In this document: positions 18,740 to 28,237 of the stretch, piece by piece
How the letters are laid out: every line of letters starts with the position of its first letter
Position numbering within the stretch: position 1 is the first letter of the stretch
Assembly (NCBI RefSeq): GCF_000282615.1
Contig: NZ_AKIY01000189.1
Span: 1-64,000 of the forward strand
Direction of reading: 5' to 3'
Source: Bradyrhizobium sp. YR681
GTDB lineage: Bacteria; Pseudomonadota; Alphaproteobacteria; Rhizobiales; Xanthobacteraceae
DNA: 64,000 nucleotides
The notes under the pieces: model-generated
Told to the model about the DNA's origin: nothing
Databases searched by the model: none
Seen by the model: the letters and a program-made list of their open reading frames with translations, nothing else
Made by a program: the position numbers and the translations under genes

Positions 18740-19366
18740 ATGACCATTCAACGCGCCACTTTCACACGCCCGCTCGTCGCCGTCGCGATGGTGGCCGCTT
18801 CCACCCTCTGTGCCGTCGCGCAAAAGGCGCCGGTGCCGACGCGGGTGCGCGGTACGATCGAGAGCGTCAACGGCGACACGATGCAGGTCAAGTCGCGCAG
18901 CGGCGAGGACGTCAAGCTGCACATCGCGTCCGACGTGCGGGTCGCCGGCATTACCAAAATTTCACTCGCCGACATCAAGGTCGGCTCCTTCGTCGGCGCC
19001 ACCACCGTGCCGGGTCCTGACGGCGGCGACAGCGCCGTCGAGGTCCATGTGTTTCCCGAAAACATGCGCGGCACCGGCGAGGGCTCGCGCCCCTATGACC
19101 TCAAGCCGAACTCGAGCATGACCAACGCCACGGTGTCGGAGAGCGTGGTCGGCAATGACGGCCATACGCTGCTGGTCAAGTACAAGGACGGCGAGAAGAA
19201 GGTGTTCGTCCCCGACGACACGCCGGTGGTGACCTTCGTCCCCGGTGACAAATCCGACCTCAAGGCCGGCGCCAAGGTCATCGCCTTCATGAAGCAATTG
19301 CCGGACGGCTCGTTCGAGACCAATCGCATCAGCGTCGGACGCGACGGCCTGACCCCGCCGATGTGA
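18740..19366 (+). CDS. Exported protein, first of two tandem paralogues
   Basis: A 208-residue protein with a Sec signal peptide (MTIQRATFTRPLVAVAMVAA, cleavage near AQKAP). The mature part starts VRGTIESVNGDTMQVKSRSG, a small beta-barrel (OB-like, DUF5666-like) module, followed by a second similar module (LLVKYKDGEKKVFVPDDTPV). The gene at 19523 encodes a clear paralogue with the same C terminus GRDGxTPPM. The proteins are likely periplasmic. Function is unknown; ligand or metal binding is only a guess. Confidence 0.8.
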   Translation: MTIQRATFTRPLVAVAMVAASTLCAVAQKAPVPTRVRGTIESVNGDTMQVKSRSGEDVKLHIASDVRVAGITKISLADIKVGSFVGATTVPGPDGGDSAVEVHVFPENMRGTGEGSRPYDLKPNSSMTNATVSESVVGNDGHTLLVKYKDGEKKVFVPDDTPVVTFVPGDKSDLKAGAKVIAFMKQLPDGSFETNRISVGRDGLTPPM

Positions 19367-19374
19367 CCACATTT

Positions 19375-19455
19375 CGTAGCCCGGATGGAGCGCAGCGAAA
19401 TCCGGGGGACGCGGTACGACCTTCCCTCATTGCGCTTCCCTCCATCCGGGCTACG
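19375..19455. repeat. Palindromic repeat (GTAGCCCGGATGGAGCG family)
   Basis: Copy of the element at 2321, placed exactly between the two tandem paralogues. Confidence 0.85.
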
Positions 19456-19522
19456 GACTGCCGGAATACGCGGTCAGGCTCGGTGTTTGTTCCTGCGCAG
19501 CCAACTCCCCCGGAGAAACATC

Positions 19523-20131
19523 ATGTCGAAATCGCCTTTGCTTGCGGCGCTGTTCGCCGTTGCCCTTGCTTCGATCGCCTCTGCCCAGCAGGCGCCGACG
19601 GTCCGCATCCGCGGCACCATCGAGAGCGTGGACGGCAACACGCTCGCCATCAAGACCCGCGAGGGCACCGACGTAAAGGTCAACATGACCGACAATGTCG
19701 CGGTGTTCGCCGTGGTCAAGACCTCGCTGTCGGAGATCAAGGATGGCTCCTATATCGGCGTCACCGGCATGCCCGAGCCCGACGGCACCCAGAAGGCGAT
19801 TGCCGTGCACATCTTCCCGGAGAACCAGCGCGGCGCCGCCGAAGGTTTTCGCCCCTGGGATGCCCGCGCCAACTCGACCATGACCAACGCCACCGTGGCG
19901 CAGACGGTGAAGGGCACCGACGGCCAGAACATCACGGTGAAGTACAAGGACGGCGAGAAGAAAGTCGTGGTGCCGCCGGACACCCCGATCGTCACCTTCA
20001 TCGCCAGCGACAAGTCCGAGATCAAGCCCGGCGCCAAGCTGATCATTTTCGGCGCGGCGAAGAAGGAAGACGGCTCGCTGGAGGCGAACCGGGTCAACGT
20101 CGGCCGCGACGGCATCACGCCGCCGATGTGA
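19523..20131 (+). CDS. Exported protein, second of two tandem paralogues
   Basis: A 202-residue protein with signal peptide MSKSPLLAALFAVALASIAS cleaved near AQQAP. It shares with the upstream gene the modules VRIRGTIESVDGNTLAIKTR, VHIFPENQRGAAEGFRPWD, NSTMTNATV and the C terminus GRDGITPPM, so the pair arose by tandem duplication. The products have diverged throughout, so the duplication is not recent. CGGAGAAACATC precedes the ATG at 19523. Predicted periplasmic; function unknown. Confidence 0.82.
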   Translation: MSKSPLLAALFAVALASIASAQQAPTVRIRGTIESVDGNTLAIKTREGTDVKVNMTDNVAVFAVVKTSLSEIKDGSYIGVTGMPEPDGTQKAIAVHIFPENQRGAAEGFRPWDARANSTMTNATVAQTVKGTDGQNITVKYKDGEKKVVVPPDTPIVTFIASDKSEIKPGAKLIIFGAAKKEDGSLEANRVNVGRDGITPPM

Positions 20132-20158
20132 GGTTGGAGCTGTCGCTACATTCCCGCT

Positions 20159-20304
20159 GTCGTCCCGGACAAGCGAAGCGCAGATCCGGGACCCATAACC
20201 ACAGGGAGAAATTGTTGCGCGCAGCAGGTCACTCCGAGTCCCCGTAACCACGCCTGCCTGTGGTTATGGGTCCCGGGCTCGCGCTGCACGCGCCCCGGGA
20301 CGAC
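20159..20304. repeat. Long palindromic repeat (GTCGTCCCGGACAAGCG family)
   Basis: The outer arms GTCGTCCCGGACAAGCG and CGCGCCCCGGGACGAC and the inner arms GGGACCCATAACCACA and TGTGGTTATGGGTCCC are inverted, separated by a 50-base centre. Confidence 0.8.
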
Positions 20305-20345
20305 GGTGGAATTTGGCGCAACGAACGTCCGTCATGCCCAGTATT

Positions 20346-20435
20346 GTAGGGTGGGCAAAGGCGCGAAGCGCCGTGCCCACGTCTTCTCTCGCGTTTCGCG
20401 AAATTGGTGGGCACGCGTCGCTTTGCCCACCCTAC
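20346..20435. repeat. Palindromic repeat (GTAGGGTGGGCAAAG family)
   Basis: The arms GTAGGGTGGGCAAAGGCG and CGCTTTGCCCACCCTAC and an inner GTGCCCAC/GTGGGCAC pair are inverted. With the preceding repeat it fills the gap between the exported paralogue and the lactate dehydrogenase gene. Confidence 0.8.
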
Positions 20436-20467
20436 GGCAGTTAAGAGCGGGGAGAGGTTAGGGCACC

Positions 20468-21604
20468 TCACACCGCAATGATCTGATCGTCGATCTCGTC
20501 GATCCTGTTGACGCCGCACAGGCCCATGGTCGTGAGCAGCTCCTTCTGGATGATCTCGATCGCCTTGGCGACACCGGCCTGGCCGCCAGCACCTAGCCCA
20601 TAGGCATAGGCGCGGCCGATCATGCAGGACTTTGCGCCGAGCGCGAGCGCGCGCATCACGTCCTGGCCGGAGCGGATGCCGCCGTCGAACATCATCTCCA
20701 TCTTGTCACCGACCGCGTCGACGATCTCCGGCAGCACCTCGATCGAGGACGGCGCGCCGTCGAGCTGACGGCCGCCATGGTTGGAGACCACGATCGCCTG
20801 CGCGCCGGTCTTCGCGGCGAGTTCGGCGTCCTCGACGTCGAGAATGCCCTTCAGGACCAGCTTGCCCGGCCAGATCGAGCGGATCCAGTCGATGTCGCTC
20901 CAGTTCAGCGAGGTGTCGAACTGCGAATTGATCCAGGTCGAGAGCGAGGTGATGTCGTCGCTGACCTTGAGATGACCTGCGAGATTGCCGAAGGTGCGGC
21001 GCTTGCCCTGCAGCACGCCCGACACCCAGGCCGGCTTGGTGGCGAAATCGATCAGCTTCGACAGCGACCATTCCGGCGGCACCGTCATGCCGTTCTTGAT
21101 GTCCTGGTGACGCTGGCCGATCACCTGCAGGTCGACGGTCAGCACCAGCGCCGAGCATTTCGCCGCGATGGCGCGCTCGATCAGCGCCTTGATGAAGCCG
21201 CGGTCCTTCATGACGTAGAGCTGGAACCAGAACGGCTTCTCGACATTGGCGGCGATGTCCTCGATCGAGCAGATCGACATCGTCGATTGCGTGAACGGGA
21301 TGCCGGCGGCCTGCGCGGCGCGGCAGGCGTGGATCTCGCCGTCGCCGTGCTGCATGCCGAGCAGGCCGACGGGCGCCAGCATCAGCGGCATGGTCGAGGG
21401 CTCGCCCAAAATCGTGGTCGAGGTGTCGCGCTTGGAAACGTCGACCAGGATGCGCTGGCGGAACTTGATGTTCTGCATGTCGTCGCGATTGGCGCGCAGC
21501 GTCTCCTCGGCATAGGAGCCGCGGTCGCAATAGTCGAAGAACGCCTTCGGCACGCGGCGCTGATGCAATGTGCGAAGATCGTCGATACAGGTGATGTGCT
21601 TCAT
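20468..21604 (-). CDS. lldD: FMN-dependent alpha-hydroxy-acid dehydrogenase (L-lactate dehydrogenase type)
   Basis: A 378-residue flavoprotein with an (alpha/beta)8 barrel that oxidises L-lactate or a similar 2-hydroxy acid and passes electrons to quinone or cytochrome. Active-site residues are visible: Tyr130 in FWFQLYVMKDR, Lys252 in KLVLKGI, His276 in VVSNHGGRQLDG with the following Arg, and the FMN-binding MMFDGGIRSGQDV. The start at 21604 (MKHITCIDDL) is where homology begins. Its length fits LldD rather than the longer cytochrome-fused enzymes. No lactate permease is adjacent, so the physiological substrate remains open. Confidence 0.88.
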   Translation of the reverse strand: MKHITCIDDLRTLHQRRVPKAFFDYCDRGSYAEETLRANRDDMQNIKFRQRILVDVSKRDTSTTILGEPSTMPLMLAPVGLLGMQHGDGEIHACRAAQAAGIPFTQSTMSICSIEDIAANVEKPFWFQLYVMKDRGFIKALIERAIAAKCSALVLTVDLQVIGQRHQDIKNGMTVPPEWSLSKLIDFATKPAWVSGVLQGKRRTFGNLAGHLKVSDDITSLSTWINSQFDTSLNWSDIDWIRSIWPGKLVLKGILDVEDAELAAKTGAQAIVVSNHGGRQLDGAPSSIEVLPEIVDAVGDKMEMMFDGGIRSGQDVMRALALGAKSCMIGRAYAYGLGAGGQAGVAKAIEIIQKELLTTMGLCGVNRIDEIDDQIIAV

Positions 21605-21723
21605 GAACGTTCCCCGGCCCGTCTTGTCTCGGAAGTCTTGCAAGAAGCTTGTCGGACAAGAGTCTTGCATCGGAAGATCGAGGGGTCATCTAGCATGGTT
21701 GGATGCACAGCCAAATCGTTTGA

Positions 21724-21903
<180 letters not shown>

Positions 21904-22125
21904 GGCCGGGTTCCGCGCCGCTCCCGGCGTCTCAGCCGGAAATATAATGTTAACAATAAGTTACCGGAGCTAGGCCGGCTCCGGTTCCGTAATGATTCAT
22001 CATATTTTTTGAAGCCAAGTTAGCCGCGCAGGCTTTATAAGACCTCAGCAAATCAGGGATGCGGGGCCCGCTCGGGCATCCGGAGGTTGTCGCGGGGATT
22101 CCTGGTTGTTGCGTTGGGGGACGAT

Positions 22126-23469
22126 ATGAGCCGCAAATATTTCGGGACGGACGGGATTCGGGGCCGCGCCAACGGACTGATCACGCCGGAGCTCGCGCTC
22201 AAGGTCGGCCAGGCCGCGGGCCTTGCGTTTCAGCGCGGTGACCACCGCCACCGGGTCGTGATCGGCAAGGACACCCGCCTGTCCGGCTACATGATCGAAT
22301 ACGCCATGGTCGCCGGCTTCACCTCGGTCGGCATGGACGTGCTGCTGGTCGGCCCGATGCCGACGCCGGCGGTCGCGATGCTGACCAAGTCGATGCGCGC
22401 CGATCTCGGCGTGATGATCTCGGCTTCGCACAATCTGTTCGAGGACAACGGCATCAAGCTGTTCGGCCCGCAGGGCTTCAAGCTCTCCGACGACGTCGAG
22501 AAGCAGATCGAGCAGCTGCTCGACGAGCCGATCGAGAAGCGGCTGGCACAGAGCGCGAGCCTCGGCCGCGCCCGCCGCATCGACGGCGTGCATGACCGCT
22601 ACATCGAATTCGCCAAGCGCACGCTGCCGCGCGACCTCTCGCTCGACGGCCTGCGCGTCGTGATCGATTGCGCCAATGGCGCCGCCTACAAGGTGGTGCC
22701 GGAAGCGCTGTGGGAGCTGGGCGCCGACGTCGTGCCGATCGGCGTCGAGCCCGACGGCTTCAACATCAACAAGGATTGCGGCTCGACCTCGCCGGAAGCG
22801 CTGTCGCGGAAGGTGCGCGAGATGCGCGCCGACATCGGCATTGCGCTCGACGGCGACGCCGACCGTGTCATCCTGGTCGACGAGCGCGGCCACGTCGTCG
22901 ACGGCGACCAGCTGCTCGCGGTGATCGCGCAGAGCTGGAAGGAAGACGGACGCCTGTCGCGTCCCGGCATCGTCGCCACCGTCATGTCCAATCTCGGGCT
23001 GGAGCGCTTCCTCAAGGGGCAGGGGCTTGACCTCGTGCGCACGCCTGTCGGCGACCGTTACGTGCTCGAGCAGATGCTGGGCGGCGGCTACAATCTCGGC
23101 GGCGAGCAGTCCGGCCACATCATCCTGTCCGACTACGCCACCACCGGTGACGGTTTTGTCGCGGCCTTGCAGGTGCTGGCGGTGGTGCAGAAGTCGCGCC
23201 GGCCGGTGTCGGAAGTCTGCCACCGCTTCGACCCGCTGCCGCAGATCCTCAAGAATGTCCGCCACAAGGGCGGCAAGCCGCTCGACGATTCCGACGTCAA
23301 GTCGGCCATCTCCGACGGCGAGAAGCGCCTCAACGGTCACGGCCGCCTGCTGATCCGCTCGTCGGGCACCGAGCCCGTGATCCGCGTCATGGGCGAGGGC
23401 GAGGACCGCATCCTCGTCGAGGACGTGGTCGACACCATCGTCTCCGCGCTCGGACAGGCGGCGGCGTAA
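22126..23469 (+). CDS. glmM: Phosphoglucosamine mutase
   Basis: A 447-residue enzyme converting glucosamine-6-phosphate to glucosamine-1-phosphate for UDP-GlcNAc, peptidoglycan and LPS synthesis. It starts [17 protein letters not shown], the typical opening. The catalytic phosphoserine is Ser101 in [15 protein letters not shown]; the metal site is DGDADR in the third domain; EQSGH and the C-terminal phosphate-binding [12 protein letters not shown] complete the active site. Length and motifs are those of GlmM rather than PgmA/ManB. The AT-rich stretch at about 21940-22010 is likely to carry the promoter. Confidence 0.95.
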   Translation: MSRKYFGTDGIRGRANGLITPELALKVGQAAGLAFQRGDHRHRVVIGKDTRLSGYMIEYAMVAGFTSVGMDVLLVGPMPTPAVAMLTKSMRADLGVMISASHNLFEDNGIKLFGPQGFKLSDDVEKQIEQLLDEPIEKRLAQSASLGRARRIDGVHDRYIEFAKRTLPRDLSLDGLRVVIDCANGAAYKVVPEALWELGADVVPIGVEPDGFNINKDCGSTSPEALSRKVREMRADIGIALDGDADRVILVDERGHVVDGDQLLAVIAQSWKEDGRLSRPGIVATVMSNLGLERFLKGQGLDLVRTPVGDRYVLEQMLGGGYNLGGEQSGHIILSDYATTGDGFVAALQVLAVVQKSRRPVSEVCHRFDPLPQILKNVRHKGGKPLDDSDVKSAISDGEKRLNGHGRLLIRSSGTEPVIRVMGEGEDRILVEDVVDTIVSALGQAAA

Positions 23470-23477
23470 GGCACGAT

Positions 23478-23564
23478 CGTAGCCCGGATGGAGCGCAGCG
23501 AAATCCGGGATTCGTGCAACGGGCTATGAGGCCCCGGATTGCGCTTCGCTCCATCCGGGCTACG
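23478..23564. repeat. Palindromic repeat (GTAGCCCGGATGGAGCG family)
   Basis: Third copy of the element at 2321 and 19375, directly after glmM. Confidence 0.85.
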
Positions 23565-23678
23565 GCGGCGCAGCGAAATAAGCCCACGCATCCCAGCCAT
23601 TTGCGATTGGCGGTGGTTCCACCGCCGTCTGCATCGTAATTAGCGGATCGCGGCAATCTGCCGCGCCGGGATGCTGCC

Positions 23679-24932
23679 TTGAACAAGCCTGTCGTCGTCT
23701 CTGAGGAAACGCTGACCGAGCCCGTCGTCGTCAGCGACGTCGCGCCTGCCGCTGCCGCCAGGGCCGCGGGGCCGGCCTATGTCGTGCTCGCCGGCATCAG
23801 CTTCTCGCACTTCCTCAACGACACCATGCAGTCGCTGATCGCCTCGGTGTATCCGATCCTGAAGGACACCTACGCGCTCGACTTCGCGCAGATCGGCATG
23901 ATCACGCTGGCGTTCCAGTTCACGGCCTCGCTGCTCCAGCCGGTGGTCGGCCATTACACCGACAAGAAGGCGCAGCCTTACTCGCTGTCGATCGGGATGG
24001 CCTCGACCTTCTTCGGGCTGTTGCTGCTCAGCGCTGCGCACCAATATCTCGTCATTCTCGTCGCGGCCGCGCTGGTCGGTCTTGGCTCGGCGGTGTTCCA
24101 TCCGGAGTCCGCGCGCATCGCGCGGCTCGCTTCCGGCGGCCGCTACGGCTTTGCGCAATCGGTGTTCCAGCTCGGCGGCAGCTTTGGCACCTCGATGGGG
24201 CCGGTGCTCGCCGCGCTGATTGTGGTGCCGTTCGGGCAGGGCAGCATCGCCTGGTTCTCGTCGATCGCGTTCTTGGCCATCGTCATTCTCTGGCGCATCG
24301 GCCGCTGGTATGAACCGCAGATCAAGGCGAAGAAGACGGTAGCGGTTCAGGCCCATCCAGACGCGCCGAGCTCGCGCCGCGTTGCCGTCGCGCTCCTCGT
24401 GCTCGTCGCGCTGCTGTTCTCGAAGCAGCTCTACGTCTCGAGCCTGTCGAGCTACTACATCTTCTATCTGATCGACCGTTTCGGCGTGTCGACGCAGGCC
24501 GCGCAGATGTATCTCTTCATCTTCCTCGCGGCGAACGCGGTTGGCGCATTTCTCGGCGGACCGCTCGGGGATCGCTTCGGACGCAAGATCGTGATCTGGA
24601 TCTCGATCCTCGGCGCGCTGCCGTTCACGCTGGCGCTGCCCTATGCCGGGCTCTATGCGAGCGCGGTGCTGTCGGTCATCATCGGCCTGATCATCTCCTC
24701 GACGACGTCGTCGATCATCGTGTTCGCGCAGGAGCTTGTGCCGCACCGCTTCGGCATGATCTCCGGCGTATTCTTCGGCGTTGCCTTCGGCATCGGCGGC
24801 CTCGGTGCGGCCGTGCTCGGCAAGCTCGCCGATCACACCTCGATCGAGTTCGTCTATCAGGTCTGCGCCTACCTGCCGGCGATCGGCCTGCTGGCGGTGT
24901 TCCTGCCGAAGCTGCCGCGGCACGTTCGTTAA
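23679..24932 (+). CDS. MFS transporter, fosmidomycin-resistance (Fsr) type
   Basis: A 417-residue major facilitator with 12 predicted membrane segments. The first helix, SFSHFLNDTMQSLIASVYPI, is the strong signature of Fsr-like transporters, followed by the loop GHYTDKKAQP and later GPLGDRFGRKIVIW as the second repeat of the MFS motif A. Family members export fosmidomycin and related compounds. The native substrate is unknown. The frame opens with TTG at 23679; an ATG four codons long overlaps it out of frame. Confidence 0.85.
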   Translation: MNKPVVVSEETLTEPVVVSDVAPAAAARAAGPAYVVLAGISFSHFLNDTMQSLIASVYPILKDTYALDFAQIGMITLAFQFTASLLQPVVGHYTDKKAQPYSLSIGMASTFFGLLLLSAAHQYLVILVAAALVGLGSAVFHPESARIARLASGGRYGFAQSVFQLGGSFGTSMGPVLAALIVVPFGQGSIAWFSSIAFLAIVILWRIGRWYEPQIKAKKTVAVQAHPDAPSSRRVAVALLVLVALLFSKQLYVSSLSSYYIFYLIDRFGVSTQAAQMYLFIFLAANAVGAFLGGPLGDRFGRKIVIWISILGALPFTLALPYAGLYASAVLSVIIGLIISSTTSSIIVFAQELVPHRFGMISGVFFGVAFGIGGLGAAVLGKLADHTSIEFVYQVCAYLPAIGLLAVFLPKLPRHVR

Positions 24933-25061
24933 CAAATCGTCCGTCGCTGCATTGCGGCTTCATCAATCGTTAGCAATTGCGGCGCGCACCTGCCGCATTT
25001 TTGCAACGCTTGCGGCGCACGCGCGTGTGGGGTCAGAAAAAATCAACCTTAAAAATTAGGG

Positions 25062-25076
25062 TTAAGTGGCGCTTAA
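25062..25076 (+). promoter_or_regulatory. CtrA-like site TTAA-N7-TTAA
   Basis: The motif TTAA-GTGGCGC-TTAA matches the CtrA consensus spacing and lies 83 bp before the barrel gene at 25159, next to another TTAA at 25049-25052. Binding by CtrA is inferred from the motif only. Confidence 0.4.
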
Positions 25077-25158
25077 ACATTTGGTGCGATCGTCCGGCCG
25101 TGAGTTTCCAGAACGTGGGGCCTGTGTATTTGCCTCACCGGCCAAAAGGACGAAGCCA

Positions 25159-25992
25159 ATGCGTAGCGTTAAGTCTCTCCTTGCCGCGGGTGCGGCAACC
25201 CTGATCTCGTCGATGGCGTTCGCCGCCGATATGCCGATCGCGGCGCCCCCTCCGATGTACGCGCCGCCGGCACCGCCCGCCGACTTCGGCGGCTGGTATC
25301 TCCGCGGCGACGTCGGCATGACCAACCAGAGCGCCAAGCGCATCGATGGCGCGCTGCCGGCCGGGTATTCGAAGACGACGGAAGGCCTCGGCTTCGACTC
25401 TGCGGCGCTGTTCGATCTCGGCGTCGGCTATCGCTTCAACAACTGGTTCCGCGCGGACGTGATCGGTCAGTACCGTGGCAAGTCCAATCTGCACGGCAGC
25501 GACAACGTCGTTGGACCCGGCTTCGTCGGCGTCAACAACTACACCGGCAGCAAGTCCGAGTGGGTCGTGATGGCCAACGCCTACGTCGACCTCGGCACCT
25601 GGTGGTGCATCACCCCGTTCGTCGGCGCCGGTGTCGGTGGCTCCTACAACAAGATCAGCGGCTTCCGCGACGACGGCGTGTCCTACAGCGGCGGCGTGCT
25701 GTCCAACAGCGTCGCCTACTTCGCCGACAACGGAAAGTGGAACTTCGCCTGGGCCGCCCACGCCGGTCTCGCCTACAAGGTCAATCCCGGGTTCACCGTC
25801 GAACTCGCCTACAGCTACATGAATCTCGGCGACGGGGCGCCCGGCAACTACCGCCTGTTCGACAACAGCGCTTCGGGCCCGACCTCGATCAAGGTCAAGG
25901 AAATCACCTCGCACGACATCAAGCTCGGCGTGCGCTGGGATCTCAACAGCCCGCCGGCCTACATGCCGCCGCCGCTCGTCACCAAGGGCTGA
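25159..25992 (+). CDS. Outer-membrane beta-barrel protein
   Basis: A 277-residue protein with signal peptide MRSVKSLLAAGAATLISSMA (cleavage at AFAAD), a proline-rich stretch (APPPMYAPPAPPADFGG) and a barrel of about eight strands resembling the OmpA/Omp25/RopB-like 'outer membrane beta-barrel' family. Strand motifs such as WYLRGDVGMT, FDLGVGYRFNNWFRADVIG and FTVELAYSYMNLGDG are visible and the sequence ends in a hydrophobic strand SHDIKLGVRWDL plus a short tail. AAAGGACG precedes the ATG. A strong terminator follows. Confidence 0.87.
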   Translation: MRSVKSLLAAGAATLISSMAFAADMPIAAPPPMYAPPAPPADFGGWYLRGDVGMTNQSAKRIDGALPAGYSKTTEGLGFDSAALFDLGVGYRFNNWFRADVIGQYRGKSNLHGSDNVVGPGFVGVNNYTGSKSEWVVMANAYVDLGTWWCITPFVGAGVGGSYNKISGFRDDGVSYSGGVLSNSVAYFADNGKWNFAWAAHAGLAYKVNPGFTVELAYSYMNLGDGAPGNYRLFDNSASGPTSIKVKEITSHDIKLGVRWDLNSPPAYMPPPLVTKG

Positions 25993-26020
25993 TCGTTCGC
26001 CCGATCGCTTAAGACTTCTT

Positions 26021-26047
26021 AACGGCGCGGGATCATCCCGCGCCGTT
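26021..26047 (+). terminator. Rho-independent terminator of the barrel gene
   Basis: ACGGCGCGGGA and TCCCGCGCCGT form a perfect 11-bp stem with a short loop, followed by TTTTG. Confidence 0.85.
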
Positions 26048-26160
26048 TTGCTTTGCGTATTTTTCATTGCTGGCGGCGACGACAGGCCCCGACGCAACCA
26101 TTGGTTAAGGTTAACGAGCCATGATCAGCATTGAAAGTTCGAGTTCGATGGAGCGTTGCG

Positions 26161-26922
26161 ATGCGTAGGCTTTTGCTGGCGGCGGTGATGTTGGGGACGG
26201 TGTCTGCCGCGCACGCGGCCGACATGCCCGATCTGCCGTTCCTGCGCGGCAGCTTCACCGACGGCCTGACCAGTGCGCGGCCGAACTGGCAAGGCTACTA
26301 TGTCGGCGGCCAGGGCGACTACGGCACGGTGACGTCGAAGATCTCCTCTTCCATCAACAGCGATTTGCAGTCGACCTTCGTCACGCCTGGCCCGAGCTAC
26401 AACTGGCAGCCGCTCGCAGCCGCGCAGAGCAGCGCCGCCGGTTACGGCGCGTTTGCCGGATACAACGGGCAGTGGGACGATGTCGTGCTCGGTATCGAGG
26501 CGAACTATATTCACAGCGGCTTCAAGTCGATGTCGAGCTCGGCCGGGCTGACATACAACAACGCCAATCAGGTCATTGCCACCACCGGGTCGGCCGCGGT
26601 CGTCGGCCTGTCGGACTTCGGATCGCTGCGCGCGCGCGCCGCCTATGCCTGGGGGTGCTTCCTGCCCTACGCCTTCATCGGCGGCGTCGTCGGCAGCCAG
26701 ACCGTCGATCGCTACGCTTACGCCTCGGCGGGGTCTTTGCAGACGCCGACGACGTTCGCGACCAAGAGCAAGCTGGTCTATGGATATTCCGCCGGTCTCG
26801 GCATCGACGTCATGGTGGTCGGCGGCCTGTTTCTCCGCGCCGAATACGAATACCAGCGGGTGACGGCGGACATCGAATCGAACGTGAACACCGTCCGCGC
26901 CGGGGTCGGCTACAAGTTCTGA
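26161..26922 (+). CDS. Outer-membrane beta-barrel protein
   Basis: A 253-residue exported protein (signal MRRLLLAAVMLGTVSAAHAA) of the same general barrel class as its left neighbour. After a short linker the barrel starts WQGYYVGGQGDYGTVTSKIS and ends VRAGVGYKF, with the C-terminal aromatic Phe that BAM recognises. The strands LGIEANYIHSG and LFLRAEYEYQRV are typical. Upstream, TTAAGG and GTTAAC at 26104-26115 suggest an AT-rich promoter. The pair of barrels is not strongly similar in sequence. Confidence 0.85.
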   Translation: MRRLLLAAVMLGTVSAAHAADMPDLPFLRGSFTDGLTSARPNWQGYYVGGQGDYGTVTSKISSSINSDLQSTFVTPGPSYNWQPLAAAQSSAAGYGAFAGYNGQWDDVVLGIEANYIHSGFKSMSSSAGLTYNNANQVIATTGSAAVVGLSDFGSLRARAAYAWGCFLPYAFIGGVVGSQTVDRYAYASAGSLQTPTTFATKSKLVYGYSAGLGIDVMVVGGLFLRAEYEYQRVTADIESNVNTVRAGVGYKF

Positions 26923-26995
26923 CCTGCGTGCATGGCGCCGATTGACAGCGCCGGCCAGCCCTGATGCTCTGTCGCTCCAATAGGGGGCGGCGGCG

Positions 26996-27586
26996 ATGCA
27001 GATCTACGGCGACAGCAATTCCGGCAATTGTCTCAAGGTGAAGTGGGTCTGCGACACGCTCGCGCTGCCTTACCGGTGGATCGAGATCGACACAAGCAAG
27101 GGCGAGACACGCACGCCGCAATTTCTGGCGATGAACGGCGCCGGCCAGGTGCCGACCGTGGCCTTCGACGACGGCCGCACGCTGGCGCAGTCCAACGCCA
27201 TCATCCGCTATCTCGCCCGCGACAGCGCGCTCGTTCCGCGCGATGCCTTCATCGCGGCCAAGATGGACGAATGGCTGTTCTGGGAACAATACAGCCACGA
27301 GCCCTATGTCGCGGTGTGCCGCTTCCAGATGGTGTATCTCGGCAAGGACGCATCCGAGCTCGATCCTGAGAAGGTCAAGCGCGGCTATGCGGCGCTCGAC
27401 CGCATGGAGCAGCATCTGGCGGCCAGCCGCTTCTTCGCGGGCGATGCGGTCTCGCTCGCCGACGTCTCGCTGCTCGCCTATACGCGCCTTGCGCATGAAG
27501 GCGGCTTCGATCTCGGCCGCTACGCGGCCATTCGGCGCTGGATCGGCGAGGCCGAGACCTTTCTCGGTCTGCCGCCGGCGCGCTGA
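26996..27586 (+). CDS. Glutathione S-transferase
   Basis: A 196-residue GST beginning MQIYGDSNSGNCLKVKWVCD; Ser or Cys in the NSGNC segment is the likely catalytic residue. NGAGQVPTVAFDDGRTLAQS holds the cis-proline and the QSNAI glutathione-contact motif. The C-terminal domain keeps the N-capping box SLADVSLLAYT. It is shorter than the GSTs at 1615 and 9273 and is only distantly related to them. The next gene, a GNAT enzyme, follows after 28 bp, so they may be cotranscribed. Confidence 0.87.
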   Translation: MQIYGDSNSGNCLKVKWVCDTLALPYRWIEIDTSKGETRTPQFLAMNGAGQVPTVAFDDGRTLAQSNAIIRYLARDSALVPRDAFIAAKMDEWLFWEQYSHEPYVAVCRFQMVYLGKDASELDPEKVKRGYAALDRMEQHLAASRFFAGDAVSLADVSLLAYTRLAHEGGFDLGRYAAIRRWIGEAETFLGLPPAR

Positions 27587-27614
27587 GCCTGGCGCCGATT
27601 CCTGGAGTTTCCGT

Positions 27615-28079
27615 ATGAACGACAAGTCCGTGTCGATCCGCCCCGCGCGCCGCGAGGACGTCCCTGCAATGATCGCAATGCTCGCCGACGATCATCTCGG
27701 GGGCGCGCGCGAGCGGGTGGAGGATCCGCTGCCGGCGTCCTATTACGAGGCATTCGCGCGGGTCGAGCGCGATCCGAATCTCACGCTCGTCGTCGCCGAG
27801 AGCGAGGGCAGGGTGGTCGGTTGCCTGCAACTCGCGGTGCTGTCGGGCATCAGCTCGCAAGGCGGCAGTCGCGGCCTGCTCGAGGACGTGCGCGTTGCTT
27901 CCGATTGTCGCAGCCGCGGCATCGGCGAGCAGTTGGTGCAATGGGCGGTGACGGAAGCGAAAGCGCGCGGCTGCAATTTGGTCGAACTGTTGACGCATCA
28001 GACGCGCGTCGATGCCCAGCGCTTCTACAAGCGGCTTGGATTCACAGCGAGTCATGTCGGCATGACTGTCCGCTTTTGA
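27615..28079 (+). CDS. GNAT family N-acetyltransferase
   Basis: A 154-residue acetyltransferase starting MNDKSVSIRPARREDVPAMI. The acetyl-CoA binding motif is VASDCRSRGIGEQLVQWAV, and the C-terminal RVDAQRFYKRLGFTAS contains the conserved Tyr and the GF turn. The segment LLEDVRV before motif A is typical of the family. It is 28 bp downstream of a GST gene. Substrate not predictable. Confidence 0.87.
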   Translation: MNDKSVSIRPARREDVPAMIAMLADDHLGGARERVEDPLPASYYEAFARVERDPNLTLVVAESEGRVVGCLQLAVLSGISSQGGSRGLLEDVRVASDCRSRGIGEQLVQWAVTEAKARGCNLVELLTHQTRVDAQRFYKRLGFTASHVGMTVRF

Positions 28080-28237
28080 GGCAGCGTCTCGCGCGCGTTG
28101 CGCGATCAGCGAAATCGGATCGCGCGTTCGTTCATATTAAGAGTGGGTAAACTACCCCTCCGTCGTTCACGTTGAAGCGGGAACGAACGGTGCTACGCCA
28201 GCGTCTGAAACCGGGCTCGGTCGGTTCGGGGATTTCG

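Noticed and set aside
23671..23682. A three-codon leader frame (ATGCTGCCTTGA) overlapping the Fsr start
   Set aside because: It is too short to support beyond chance, although the TTGA overlap is noted.
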